This document shows, piece after piece, positions 36,901 to 50,240 of a DNA stretch of 64,000 nucleotides. The notes under the pieces were generated by a model that was given only the letters and a program-made list of their open reading frames with translations, ran no database searches and was not told where the DNA came from. Source of the DNA: Paragonimus westermani (taxonomy: Eukaryota; Platyhelminthes; Trematoda; Plagiorchiida; Troglotrematidae); NCBI GenBank assembly GCA_008508345.1, contig QNGE01001696.1, positions 71,260 to 135,259 on the forward strand. The letters run 5' to 3'. Numbering within the stretch: position 1 is the stretch's first letter; each line of letters opens with the position of its first letter. The position numbers were made by a program, and so were the translations under genes.

Positions 36901-39900
36901 AAAAGTGATTTAAGAAGAAGACATTAGGGACACATGTCGAGGTTATAAAATGATGAAACAGTTCATTTGGAATGCGAGGGCGCTTAATCAGTTTGTCACT
37001 CCTAAAGGAAGGGGAACCAGTAAACAATCCCCAGCAACCGAGGTTACCATCTGCTAGCCGGCAGTGACATGGAATTTAGACAGCACATTAAAAACCGAAC
37101 TGTGAAGCAAAGATTTGTATGTCAACCTGTAAAATTGACAAACTGTGGTGCCGATTTTCTTTCTACAACAGGCACTGGGAGCAGTTGAAGCTGGGATAGC
37201 TGTAATCATTCACTGTTTCCTTGAGAGACATCGACGAAATCCAGCTAATCAAAGATTTGTGGCTTGTTGCCAATGTTTGGTATTACACAACATTCCAGGC
37301 CTGGTGTTCTTCTCTCACATAATGCATTAAAACTGAGGCCAATGAAGCCGGTCAACTCACTTGTTGCCTAATTTCTTCAGGCCCACAGTTTAGAGGTCGC
37401 GAACTTCACAGTATGAGATATTAAAATGCAATATAGCTTCCTTGTCCGTTCCGCATTTCTTCACCCTATACCATATGCCAGTCGTGGCCGATATTGGCAA
37501 AGAATTCCCAGTATTGCCAGTGTTAATATACTTCTCAACCATTCATGCACCTAAGTACCTTTTATGCCTTGACGTCTGAAATAATACGTCAATCGGCATC
37601 ATTCGCTTGAACTCAAATCACTTCATTACCCATTCGTTGGTGTGTGAGTGAGTGCAGGCACCTCTGTAGGAAACTTTGGAGGCGGCTCGCACTCCACAAT
37701 CAATAATTTTCTGGGCTTCCAAACACTGAAAAGAATGTGTAAATTTTGGTTTTGCCCATGCTGTTCGATTGAACTAATATTGCCTATCCTAATCGGGTTC
37801 AGGATTTCAATTCTACTTTCGGTATCTTAGAGATGAGTGATCGGCGTGGTGTGCATCGCGTAGCCTTAGATTTTCAGTGTTCACAATGGAGACTAATTAG
37901 ACGTAGCCACATGTTGCCCGCTGATAAACAACATCCAGGCTGTTTATCTGGGTTTATCTTCAAAGTTGCCGATCAGATTCCATAGACTGACTAAATTGTC
38001 CAATTTCATTTAATAGTCAGAGTTGCAAATGGACTGGCAGCCATCACCATGATCTTAAAAACACGTGGACAAAATGTCACCTTGTGGCAAAGATGATACC
38101 GATGAGTTTTGGCAAGATTGTAATCCTAATCTTCGATCCTGTCTACCAATGTGTTTGTCAGACATGTTTTTTCAAAATCTGAGAAATATGCTCGCGTCGG
38201 GTGTCTGTGCCAGTCATATTGAATGTGTAGCCATTTGTTACTGAAACGTTGATAATTCCCAAACCGCCAACAGCGTTCCCTCAGATTACGTATGAAGTAC
38301 TGGAACTGGATACGGTGGACCACAAAGTATAAGTATTCAAGTTTATCAGATCTTGTTATTGTTCACAGTTTACAACCTTCTTACTAGTATGTCTCTATAG
38401 CCAGCACTGGACTGGGTCGATACAATGAGATGAGATTACAAACGACATTTGTAGGCCGGTATTATGGAGTAGTATGTGAGTCAAAAGTTAGTCGGGATTG
38501 TGTAATCAATGTTAGTGTCCTTAACGAGTCAACCCAAATGGTGCCAAGTTATGTCATGCGGACCCAACGCATTGAGTTGCAAATCATTTCGCTTTTCACT
38601 ATTTCCCATTGAATCAGCACAGTCTGGCACGTCGCCAGTCACAGCATGCCCGTAAGCAAGTCCAAGTAAGCTAACAAACTTTTTGTGGAAGATTACATCG
38701 ATGATCAGCATGACACGACGTGGTATGAAGCAGCAAATTTCCTTACCGGTTTACGGATTCTTAGTCCCCTCTAGGATATTCAACACGGTTATGCAACTAG
38801 AGTGATAAACATTTCTACACAAGATCGATTCGAGGCCAACTAACAAACGTGTGGTTTAGGCAACGACCTGACCGGTGTATGAGATCGTTCGTTCAACTAG
38901 ATCCGGACACGTTTGAATAGGTGAGCGAGACGAACTTAGGGTAGACATTCCACGGGAGAGAGAAATGAATTATCAGAACAGAAAGTGACTTATATGCCAA
39001 CCAGAAAATAATCTAGGTCGTAAAGCAAACACCGCTAGATTCAGAACTGCGTTCGACCAATCTCATCACAGCTTGCTAGAGAAATACAGAAAAAGTAATG
39101 GGTCCATTGAAAACATGTGAACTAACAAAGCGATAGATGGCCTTAGGGGTAGATCATGCTTTGCGATTGAAACACAGGAGAAGTTGATCATTTTTGACCT
39201 CCTTAAAAACGTTTGCTGCATTAATCAAGATTTTAAGGTGTAGTCGAGTCTAGATAATTAACAGTGGATGAAGGGAGGGTGGGTTTACGGCTAATTTGAT
39301 AGACAAGTAAGACTTTCAATATTAATTTCAAACTGTAGTGCAAATCCAATATGGCGAGTCTACCAGCTAATTTCGTAAACGTCTCTGCCACTATCAGTAG
39401 CTTGAGGGGGTCGTAAACGATTGAAAATATAGTATTATTTGCGTTGCAACTTTATGTTCTGTGTATAGACGCAACTCCCAGCCACGACCACTTGTAAAGA
39501 AAGAATTGGTTGCAAAGTGGGGTGAACATTGGGCATATTTGTCATTTTTGTGTAGCTCATCCGATGCAAAACAGACATGCAAAACTTTGGACAGTGCCTT
39601 TTCAAGTGTTTAACAACGCCGATAAAATGGCCTTGACTGTACAAAGCAACTGTCCGACTTGATGAACCAGAGGAAACACTATGCGTATTCAGTCCAGATT
39701 TTAACCAAGTGGCTCTCAACAAGTTGAACTTTCGGACAACCTGTCGGAGCCAACTTGGGCTGCATTTACGTTGCCATCTAAGCGGTAGAAATGAATAGTG
39801 TAAGATAATTCTATACCACGAAATACCTACATTCACCCTTGATCATGTAAACTACCATGGTAAGTGCGGAAACTGGTTTGAAGAGACCGGTCAAATACTA

Positions 39901-41315
39901 CTGTTAGAGGCCACTGTCTGTCCATTAAACAATCAAAGACTGATTTTCCCTGCAATAGTTTCCCTTATGTATTCATCAAGTAAAGCCAAAATGGGCTACT
40001 GTTTTGTACGTTTCTCCAACCAGCACTCTAAACACGAAATCACTCACGTAACGAAACGTCGTAAATGCACTCCATTAGTCTGGCAAAGCGCTTAACATAA
40101 GTTCCATTCAGAAAAGCATTTCGCTAATTGGTCACTTTCCGGTCACACACCCATGGCATACTTTTCACATACGCCTGGGAAAATGGGAACTCCCGGAAAG
40201 ATAACGTCGACGTAGTCACACGGTCTACAAGGGTATTTCCAATATCTCTGCTTTTACATGATTCCCACAGGCATGCACCAACACACGTACACCATCATGA
40301 TATGGTTGTCAAACCCCTTCTTGTAGATGCACACTTTAGAGACGTTGAAACTCCCAAAACAACTGTTGACACGCTACGTGGTTTCGTCCAAAACTGTTCA
40401 TCAGTTAAGTGCTTTCACAGCTCGACGTTGTGCATAAGTTGTGCCTAGTCGGATGTTGTGATCACCTTCTGAGTGAGGATGCGATTACGTACGTATGCTG
40501 TCTGTGGTGATGATGTACACATAAAACAGCGAACACCAGTGCGGCTGTTATGACATACAGAACGTACCATCAGCACAAAGTTTGCATCATTAACTACGTC
40601 GGTCACGGAGGGAGTGACCCCAGCCGTTGGTTACCTTGTCGAATGAGAGGAGGTATTAGGCAAAGTGACAGCCTAATGGAAGGGGCTTGTGTGAAGAATT
40701 ACAGCGCGAACTGTACGTGCATTATTACACAGATGACAGCACATGTTGAATAGGGTATGTTAAAATTCGTGTATTGGACACACTTGATGGGATTCTACTG
40801 GAAACTCCGTTGCTGCTACTTAGCGAACTATCTAAAACCCATGTAGATCTACAATGATGCGTTAATTCAGCATCAGCTAATGCCGGCTTATAATTTTGTT
40901 GGGTTCCCCAATGATTCTCCACATCGTCCTCAGGTAGCACTAGAACGTTTCATCGTCCTCGCTGCTGAAAATGAGAATGACAAGATGTCTATTTTTTAAA
41001 ATCCGACTTTAAATCTTGCAACACAGTGAGGTGTTGTGCCGTACGGCTATCGTTACGGTTTACATCACAATAATGGATGGGGACAGATGTGAATTTTTAG
41101 TTGACTATAAAATGACCAGGTTTCAAGTAATTCCATGTACCCTGACTGTACATCAAGTATCTGTAAACTAGTTGATATTTGATCACTGTCTACATTTATT
41201 TTAGCAATATATTCACATGTTGTGTGTTAACTACATATTTCTGTAACATTTTTAATGTTTTGTATCAAGTGATTCCGTTAGATTTCTATCTTCCAATTTT
41301 TTCCTCTTATCTCAG

Positions 41316-41353
41316 CATGCTTTACGTGGACAAACACTTTGAAGAACCAAAAA
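41316..41353 (+). CDS. ROR: ROR-like receptor, 38-nt microexon
   Basis: A very short exon lies between a strong acceptor (TTTTTTCCTCTTATCTCAG) and a GTGAGT donor. It encodes residues 108-121, read as NMLYVDKHFEEPKT across its two junctions. Its length (3n+2) is exactly what is needed to join the 2-nt remainder of the 31114 exon to the immunoglobulin exon at 47958, which needs 2 nt to complete its first codon. It supplies the spacer just before the Ig domain. No family-specific residue can be checked in so short a segment. Support is splice-site quality plus phase agreement on both sides, which would happen by chance in roughly one of three cases. Confidence 0.5.
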
Positions 41354-44300
41354 GTGAGTAAACTTGTATAGATTTTGCGAAATATTTTATCGTCAGTAAT
41401 GTTTTTTGATTACTTCCATTCCATCGTCTACATTAACCTGAAGTTCCCACACACACTGCATGGTTAAATAGTGTAGATTTCGTTATTAGGAAATGATATA
41501 TTTCTTTCGGTTTTCTGTAAAGACTTAAACGGTTTCTAATCGTACACATCTCCTTAGTCGAGTAGTTAGAATGTATACATTAAAGAACTGCTAACTTCAC
41601 TTCGTTTGAATTCAACTGACTCGTATTATCTTATAACTGACGTAGAACAATTTATGCTTATGGACAAAATTAATTTTGTGTTTGATGTTACAAAAGAGAG
41701 TATTTCTCGGACTAAGACAAGAGGAATTTCTGATCTGTTTCACAACTATATTCTGCAATTTAAAAGCTGAAGAAAAATCAGGCATTCACAGATGAATGTT
41801 CAGTTGGCCACGATTGTAAGATCCCAGCCTACACTGTACTGATCAGAAGCTCTCCTAAATGTACATTGTTCTCAGAGGTCCACCATTAGGAAAGGTAGCT
41901 GATGTTGAATGACCTAAATATACTTATAGGTCTCGAAACGCTTACGAAATGTCAATATCATATTTTAGTTTAATCGTGCTTTAGTGCATTCAAAGTTAAC
42001 TAAAACTGCCTATTTGGTCATTAGACTGTCCACTGGTAAAATTGCTGTTACGTACACCAACACTTATCAATCGATTAGAATCCGCTTAACGTTCATCTGG
42101 GCGTCAAAACTAATTTCACTTGGACCACTCGGTACGCCTCCGTCATCTTTGAAAGGTCCAAAAACCTGCTTTGTGTTATTTGGTGAAATTGAGTCGTCCA
42201 TTGTTTTTTGGCATCTCCACTAGGTTCCATGGGAAATAGGAGGCAATAAATGGCAATTGCGGTCACACTTGAAACTGTTGTGAGTGGCTTTAGACAGATT
42301 CACTAAACTAATATCAGACACAAACACATTTTAGAGTTAACTTAATTTGCTCTGCATAACCTGGTCGACTCTTTCTTACCGCTTGGATCAGAGTTGAGAG
42401 AACAACAAAAAACAGACGGTTACACCTCAGTCCACAAAGAAAAAAATCCACATGTATCAAAATGATTATCTTTCATTTCGGTTCATTTTGAAAAGTGCCA
42501 CTTTTACGAGAATCGTCACTGAAATTACAATTCTACTGGCGAAGGTTATAACGTGTGTTAAATACAAGTCGTTTTAAATGAAAGAATTGAGTTGTTAACT
42601 AACCAGGCAACCAACGTTCAGCAACCTTCATGTGTCCCAGTTGGCGACAGTTTTATTGACAATCGATATTGCAGGTCACATATCCTTCTTCTTTTGGGTA
42701 CCTTGAGAATATTCGAGCAGACTGATAATATTGGTACTCTCATGTTGGTTATATTTGATAGTCACATTGAAAAGTTCCATCCCCAAACCAGATGTCATCG
42801 CCTATGCAGAAGTTAGAACGCACTAGCTTGGGATTCGAGGTTTGTGGACGTTGATTAATGTCTGTCTGAAACATTCACCGGTGACAGATACAAGAACGAG
42901 TCAACTGGCTTTACTTCTGACCCTATAAAGTCGCCCATTCGGTCAGGATTCGGATTCCACTTCATTCACCTTTTCGAAACATCCTGGCAATGTCTTGTTT
43001 GTTATGTTGAAGAAAATTTAAAAGAGTCAATGCGTTATCTTTCGGACATGAGACTTGGGAACGTTTGCTTTTAAAATGCCTTAAATTTGGCCGCTTACTC
43101 GGGCGCATCTAGATAAAATTCGGGCATGCGCTTCCATCCGGATAGGCAGTTTAATTCCTCAGTTATTAACATTTTATCGTGGTACGAATGCAGACATCGT
43201 TTCAGGGTTGAAAATGAAACAACTGAGAATGCACAAAAGGCTACAGTTCTCGCGAAGTAATGTTTAAATAGTTGTACAGTGGCTGTGAGGTAAACTTTGA
43301 AATATCCCAAGGCAAAAACATTCTGGAAAAAATATCTAATTTATCAGAATATGGCATGTGGAAGCTGTGGTTCATGCAATTAAACATTCCCTAAATTGAA
43401 CAACTTAAGTATCATGAAGACTAATTAGAAAATACAGCGGTGTGAACTGAGCAGAGTCGACAACAACAGTCAACTTATCTGGATAGTAAGTGGCCCTCGA
43501 GTTCACCCTAAACACACCGAAGTTTGACGATCTACTTACTCTGATCGTGTAGAGTAGGCTGTCCACGAATCCTAAATAAGGTTTCCCCGCACTTTTAGTT
43601 TTGGCAGGACAGTCAACGTTGATGTAATACTGACCTTTTGACCTGTTGTCAGTTTTTACCCCAAGGACGCTACGCACTCACTAGACGTCGTTCATTGATG
43701 GGTGGGCTAATGCATTTCGTGGAGACTTTGGCATATGTTGCTTGGCCCTGGTTTTAGGCGTTCTATTTGATCTGTCGGTATAAAATTTCCGTTGCTAATG
43801 CAATGGGTGGTAGTGAACATCAAATGTCATCATTTAGCCGAAGTTAAGATAACCTGGTTATTTGTCAGTATATAACTAATTTTTCAGCAAACTATGCACG
43901 CTTCAATGGAGTACTGATTATCCTACTTGAAACAATTATTAAAACAGTGTATTTTTTAAAGTGGCCCGTGGTAAACTGACATCTTCGGACACTGCCAGAT
44001 GAGTTTTTATGGAGGTGGACCATCTGATGAAAAACCCGGGAATTTATGGAAAAGACAACTTTATGAGGTAGTGTGTAAACTAAATTAGTAGCATAGTAGG
44101 GATTCTTGCAGCTTAATTCAAGTCGCCGAAGTGTATTAAGTGTTCCTAAGTGTTTCCATCAAAAGGAGCCAGTTCGCAAAAAAAACATAGGATTGAAGCC
44201 AAGCTTGTAAGTGTTCGGAAAACGTGTTGCCTAGGGATGTCAGCAGTTCAGCGAAAACAGTCACACTTTTTAATATGAAAACTCATCACAAGCTCTAAAA

Positions 44301-47300
44301 TGGATTGACCACGAAATTCCCGGGACAGGTTCATTACTTACATTCTTTGCAACCGCGGACAGGTAACGCAAATCAAAACAGACCGGCTGTTAGTCAGGAA
44401 ACAAGTGATTGTTATTCTATGGCTTGGTTAGCAAAACTAAGGCGACTGTAATTCACTGCGGACGCACAGTAGACGATTGCAACGAACGCAATAAGAGGAC
44501 TGAATAAACTAGAGGGGTTACATGCAGCTGCCCATTATGAGCAGGACGGGCAATAAAATTACTTCCATAATGTGTCTAGACAGTCTAGCGATCGATTAAG
44601 TCGAATCTCCCTTGATTAACCCACAGATTAAATAGGACTAGGGGTGTCTCAGGAAATTAATGTTAACTGTTTTTGTAAGTTGGTAACTAGGATAATCTAT
44701 TTTTGTGTCTAGTGTATATAACACAAAGGCGACACAAAATGATTTCACATTACAAATTGTCTTCTCGCCAATTTCCTGAAAATAGAGGAGGGTAGACAGA
44801 TTCAGACTGGGAGGTGTCCGGAAAACTTAATTGTACTTAGATCAAAGAAAGTGGTTCCCCTGGCTGTCATGTAAGTTCCTGAGATAGTAACTTGTAAACT
44901 TGGAGATTTACCAAGACCAGCAAAAAATGAGGGTTGTAGCAATAACCGAGAGAATGTCTAGTATGAATATAAGGATGTGTGAAAAGATGTTTGAAAGCAG
45001 GCAGGAAATGAAGGCTCAGAGTTTGGAGAAGGACCCGAGTTCACTGACTCGGAAGGAACGAGTCTTTGGGTTCATTAAATTATGGTAAAACTGCGTTTAA
45101 TCGTAACACTACATGTATGTTTGCAGTCTCTCCTCCGAAGTTATCAGCGTGGTATCGATATCATGTAAAAAATCAGCCTTATTACAGTGATTTTGACCGA
45201 CCATCCCTTTGAGTACAGCACATCAGAAATTGACTTTAATGCTAGCCGTGTAGCTCTCACGCATACGCTTAGGCCTTAAAGATTCCGTCCAGTATGGTTT
45301 GATACCAGTCTAACATATCTGAAAAACTTGTTGGCACACATGTTGCGGTGAGTAAAGATGCACAATCGGATGGACACATTTAAGTATGTCTTCCAATTTC
45401 TTCGCTTTGGATTAGTGGGAGTAAAAATAACTTGAAATATTGACAAGTATTGCATTCAAAAGATTAATCATCGTCGAGTTTTATCTACCATTAGTTTTTG
45501 AAAGATCCATAGGAATACTGGTAGTTACTTGTCTTATTCCTATACGTCAAATTCAGGAGCATGTTGGCATGAGAGTTTTTTAACCAGAGCCAAACTATGT
45601 GATGAATGGGCATTCGGTGTGATTTTTGCGTATACGGCGTCATTATGTTCAATGGATTGAACTACTGTGCATTATAACGATTGCCAAAGTATATCGTTAT
45701 GTAGTCACAAAAACTGTGACACCAGATAATGAGAGGCAGTAAGAGAGATTATATCTGAATTACTGTTCATTCTGGAATATCTAATTTGGAACAGTCTCTC
45801 GATCAAATACTAGCTTATAATATTATCAGGTGAACGAGTAAGCGACCCATATGGGTGGGAATTGTGGTTCTGTGTTCCACTCTGGTGCAGCTGACTCAGT
45901 GACTGGGTTCAGCACAAAATGTGCACAGTGCTTGTTCACTACAAAGCCACCGTACTGGGTTGTTTGCCTTTGTGACACTTGGGAAATGCAAGGACTACTT
46001 GTACCAAAGCCCTGAATATATGCTAGTGGTTGCCAGAACAGGATGATTGATAAACTCCAGGTAAATGTTACACAGTGTAAAATCGAACAGTTCATGCACT
46101 TTGCAACCAAAAAAATACATTCGTAATTGTCCGGGAAGTTAGTTTGTTTGGCAAATCCAGTCTTGCGATTCCTTGCGCTGTCAGCCATGGAGATAGCCTG
46201 ACATTCTAGTGATTACATATTTAGTCCGCCGAACCCCATGTCCAAAATGTAGAATGGGGTTCCGGTAACACTGAACATACTTTTGTACGTCATTCTGGTT
46301 CCGTTCCATCATCCAGTTTGGTTCAGTCTGTATTCACCATGTAGTTGTGTGAAATGACATCATGGTTCTGACTTGTCACATTTGGAATGCAATGAACGCA
46401 ATAATCAGAAGGAAGTAACCGAATTAATGTTGCACAACGAAATAACCAGCGGAGCAAATCCATTGATACCGGGCTTACAAACGGAATAAACGCAAAAAAT
46501 TCTCTAAATAGCATTTTCACAATTCCTGATTGCTGATGTGACCATGAATTCCGGTTGACAAAGAACAAACAGAGGTTATCGGTTTGCATCTGGAATTAGC
46601 GTTGTAAAATCAATAGTTAACTGTAACGAACAACTGATTGCACGATCTTTTATGATATGTCCCCCATAAACATATTGAGTCGTTGTGAGTTTTTGAAATG
46701 ATTGCAAAAATTGTTCATTCCAAGCTATTTCCGGTTTATTGGATTGATCGCCCACTAGAATTTACTGAAGGTAATGACATTAATGTGATTGCAAGAAATG
46801 TATATCTGCATGTTTTGTGTGCACTTCTATTGATTAGAAGTGGCCACACATGACTCGAGTATTGTATGAAGACTCTTATGGGAAAATTCACAACCAGTTA
46901 TGCGTAACTTGTGGGTGATTCCCGAAGTCACACAAAGATATACCGGTGCTAAATTAGTTCATCTGATGTTTTCCTCTAATATTTCGCTAACCCATTTTTC
47001 CTAACCATGCCGCTTCTTTTGTCCTTGTTGAGCCCACGAATAGTTGATGGAAATGGAGATTGACCAAGCTGATGGCACTGGTGAATTCCCTCTCAGAAAA
47101 TTAACCAAAGAGCGTAATTATCCTGACAGACAGAAGTATAGTTGATTTCACTAGATTCCGTTTCGTTGGATTTCGATATTTAATCATCGGTCGGTTGTAT
47201 TCAGCTCTCAACACACCAGACCAGTGTAGAAAAATTTTATAGGTGTTACTGCGAAACCGTAAACTGGTGTTTTGGTTTATGGGGTGCGTAAAGTAGATGA

Positions 47301-47957
47301 GGTCAAATCCCGAGCAATAGCCCTGGCAACGTATTAAATATAAGTAGCGTATGTATAGAAGGTTGAGAAGCAAACCTGGCTCAAATCTGGGATGGAATCT
47401 GAAGGGTGCTAGTACTAGTTTAGCCAACTTTCCGCACCTACTACATTCAGGTGGATATCAGACCAGTTTTACGCTACTTTCCCCTAAATTGCATAGCATA
47501 CTTAGAACGGGAGCTCAGAGGCACCAAGTAACGCAAGATCCCATCACACTGAACAAATTTGTCCTGGTAAACTTTTCTTCCGTTTTTTTCGCGTTTCGTA
47601 CTCTTTTGAATAACACAGACGTTAGTATCAGTGTTGTCGACAGTAGCTGTCAAAAAAAGCCACTTCCGAGGCTTGAATACTAGCTGAATTATGTGTTGTA
47701 TGTATTTCGCACGATTACTTAGCACTGGGCACACAAAAACGACACACTGCTCCCACATTCGAACTCGTCTAATTTCATTGAAAAACTGAACGATTTACAG
47801 TAATCCACTTGTTACTGCTTCCTGGATTTGAGTGACACATCGCAATAAACCATCGTGTATGGCAGACTCACAATCGCTTACCCCGCAAATTCCCCATTTT
47901 TTACATGATAAAATAGTTTCCTTCTCGTCACACTTATTTCAAACTATTGCTTTTAAG
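41354..47957 (+). other. Intron 2 of the ROR-like gene
   Basis: This 6.6-kb intron starts GTGAGT and ends TTTTAAG. Several minus-strand ORFs of 70-120 codons (for example 43405-43677 and 45826-46188) are open by chance or are unidentifiable relics. A small perfect-stem hairpin (CCGGAACCCCAT type) lies at 46229-46265. No exon or recognisable element was found. Confidence 0.45.
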
Positions 47958-48135
47958 CATACATAAAACTGGAACAACACATGCGAAATCTAACGAGGCC
48001 AGTCGGTACAAAAGCCGTCTTCTACTGTGACATTCTTGGACAGCCAATACCTCAATTCCAATGGTATAAAAACGGCAAAATTGTGGCAGAGAACGTTAAC
48101 CGGTTCCGAATTGAAACCGGCCTATGGGGCAGTTC
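47958..48135 (+). CDS. ROR: ROR-like receptor, immunoglobulin domain exon A
   Basis: This exon encodes residues 122-179 plus 2 nt, the first half of an I-set Ig domain. Visible landmarks are the lead-in YIKLEQHMRNLTRPVG, which parallels the segment before the Ig domain of vertebrate ROR1/ROR2; the first Ig cysteine (FYC, residue 144); the G-x-P-x-P motif after it (GQPIP, 148-152); the core Trp (QWYKNG, W156); and the end GLWGS, matching the YGS-type sequence before the E strand. NLT at 131-133 is a potential N-glycosylation site. The acceptor is TTGCTTTTAAG before 47958 and the donor GTAAGT at 48136. The frame is closed by TAA at 47954, so the exon cannot start much earlier. In ROR proteins this extracellular domain lies directly before the Wnt-binding Frizzled domain. 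Confidence 0.85.
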
Positions 48136-50130
48136 GTAAGTGAAAAAACCAACTTCTTTTCCATGCTTATGCTATCATGTTTGTTTTAACGATTTCAAAA
48201 AGTGCGTTGTCAGAATCAAGTTAAATTCCACTGTCCACGTACATTTTTTACGACCACTAACCGTGGGAACTAAAATGGGTGTTAAAGTCCAGATCACAGG
48301 CACCCTCTTTTTGAACAATACTTCAAGTCTGTCGGCTAAGTCGTTTCTTGTGAACAACCTTTCTATGCAGCGGGAACGTCTCCTGTTCATGGGAGGGATA
48401 CCGCCTGCTACCTCCGAAAAGGACGTATTACTTTGCACTTGCATACGTAAAATATTGGTGGATCCTAAGGAGACGGAATTTGAGACTATAACTTCCGTTT
48501 GGGACATTTAGCCCAGGAGTGTAACATAGGAAGAGAAACCTTTTTCTAGATCACCCTACCAAACCGTATGCACTTGCCTCGTGTATCATATCATACAGTC
48601 GAAAATCGATTCAGCCAAGAGCATATAATGTCAAGACTGCAGTCTGCCGTAAGCGTTGTGATATGTACTAGGAACTATTGACTCTTAGGAACTTGACAAC
48701 CTTGGGTTCCCTAAATTAATCCAGATAGTGGGTCGAAAGATGTTGTGTGAAGTGGCTTCACCGGTTTGTGTATCTTCGCAAACCACGTAGGAGAAAACGA
48801 AAATTTTTAAGCCAAGCAAACTACTTCCAGGCCAACTTCGATGGGAGTATCAACCAAATTCTCACCTGCGCAGATTCACCGTCAGTGCTAGAGATTCGGA
48901 CGCAGAAGTGCTTTTTGAAGACAGACCGAAACAATGAACAAACTTAAAATAATACCACCGGTCGTTAAAAGATGTTTACCAGCTGGTGACTTAGGTTTAA
49001 ACCAGCCTTCGTACAGGTTGACTTCAGTGCGTCCTTTCGGGTTAATTATTTAATTGTACGAGTACCCAATGATCGTTACTCTAAGACTTCTGACATTTCA
49101 TTCAAAGTAGAAGCCACCGTGGTTAAGAATGAATCCTTATGTGGGAAAAGATGTACGTTACTTGAGAAATGAAAGGCTATTAGACGTAGCACCAATGGAC
49201 AACCATACTTAGCTGTGTACTCTTCTGTACGGGGTTTTCTAGGCATCATCTGAACTAGATGATTGCCTTTGAATAGTATTCGTTGTACACCACTCCACTG
49301 ATTGATAGTGCATGTGGTACTTGATCAAGAGGAGCTAACCTCCAACGTCTTAATATGGTAGCTTCGTATGTGGCGTTTCGGGACTTCAGATTTTAAAAAT
49401 GTCACAAATGGCGTGCGCACTGGGAATAATTTGTGCTGTAGGAGAAAAAAACCTGTAAGATTCAAATACTCGCCAGACTACATCGTTACAGTCAATGTTC
49501 AATGTATTGATTTTACAAACTCCATTTTTGCATCACGAGCTTGATATGTAACGAAACAATAAGAGAACGGTTTGGGTGATTTCAAGGAAAAAGCCTAATG
49601 GTTTTGCACTAATTTCACACAAATTCACTTATGTTCAGCATAAGTTTAATGTCGTCCATGGAAATGTGTGATAGTTTGCTCATGAACCTAGCGGATATTT
49701 TTCCCGTACAACTCAATCCGTTCGGGCGTCTCGTTTTTCATTTTGTAGTTCATATTCACGTCTGACTCACAACCTCATCACAATACAAACCAGCCACATC
49801 GCTCCACGATTTGGAGGCATGAATCATCCGTGCGGCATCACGAAGCATAGCAGCTAAGAGTCTCATAGTTTAAAGAGAATTTCTAGAATACTAGCTTGTT
49901 CTGAACACACGAATTAGAGAAAAGAATGATTTGGCATAGGGAGTTCTTTCAATTATAGCGGACTGCTGCCTCAGTGATTCCCTTGCACTTGTGTAACGAA
50001 CGCACTAGCCGATTGAACTCCATTGATTGCTCAGAGTGGATCGGAGCAGAAGCGGAAAGAACTCTTAGTGAGTTGTCGCTTGATTCTGATTTCTCGATTA
50101 TTTGTCTGACATATCAACCTTCGTTTCCAG
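48136..50130 (+). other. Intron 3, inside the Ig domain
   Basis: This 2.0-kb intron runs from GTAAGT to TTTCCAG and splits the Ig domain just before the E strand. The 123-codon plus-strand ORF at 48140-48511 begins inside the donor side of the intron and resembles no family I know. Nothing else was seen. Confidence 0.7.
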
Positions 50131-50240
50131 ACTCCGTGTGGAACATATCAAGAAATCAGATGAAGGTTTGTATACGTGCGCAGCGACCAATCCATCGGGC
50201 ACAGTGAATGCAACTGCATATCTGCAAGTTGTGGAAAAGA
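50131..50240 (+). CDS. ROR: ROR-like receptor, immunoglobulin domain exon B
   Basis: This exon encodes residues 181-216, the second half of the Ig domain. The junction codon (TC+A) gives Ser, so the join reads GSSLRVEHIKKSDEGLYTC. This is the standard E-F strand pattern L-x-V/I-x-x-(6)-D-x-G-x-Y-x-C, with D190, G192, Y194 and the second Ig cysteine C196. It continues AATNPSGTVNATAYLQVVEK, a typical G strand; NAT at 206-208 is a possible glycosylation site. The acceptor is TTCGTTTCCAG before 50131 and the donor GTGAGT at 50241. It leaves 1 nt, which does not fit the Frizzled exon at 60090, so at least one short exon is needed between them. Homology and splice sites make this a confident call. 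Confidence 0.88.

Larger units (their letters stand above)
31437..41315 (+). other. Intron 1 of the ROR-like gene
   Basis: This 9.9-kb intron starts GTATGT and ends CTCAG. It carries the Penelope-like relics at 32.2-33.75 kb and a possible tRNA-derived repeat at 33.84 kb. A somewhat GC-richer block around 34.4-35.1 kb has no product I recognise. In the rest (35.2-41.3 kb) I see only short chance ORFs on both strands and no convincing exon. Confidence 0.45.

Noticed and set aside
39435..39836. 133-codon minus-strand ORF
   Set aside because: No recognisable domain, no adjoining splice sites in a consistent model, and no related sequence elsewhere in the window. It lies within intron 1 and is best treated as a chance ORF or unidentifiable relic.
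40550..40753. GGIRQSDSLME, resembling LINE reverse-transcriptase box B
   Set aside because: Only a few residues match and no neighbouring RT boxes could be read in any frame.
45826..46188. 120-codon minus-strand ORF beginning MADSARN
   Set aside because: It looks protein-like at first, but no domain or motif is visible, no partner exons were found and it lies in intron 2 of the opposite-strand gene.
46229..46265. Short hairpin with near-identical 11-12-bp arms
   Set aside because: There is no T-run, coding or repeat context to give it a role. Hairpins of this size are expected by chance in 64 kb.
48140..48511. 123-codon plus-strand ORF just after the Ig exon, with a 110-codon antisense ORF
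   Set aside because: It begins inside the intron after a GTAAGT donor and has no Ig or other domain features. It is intronic sequence open on both strands by chance.
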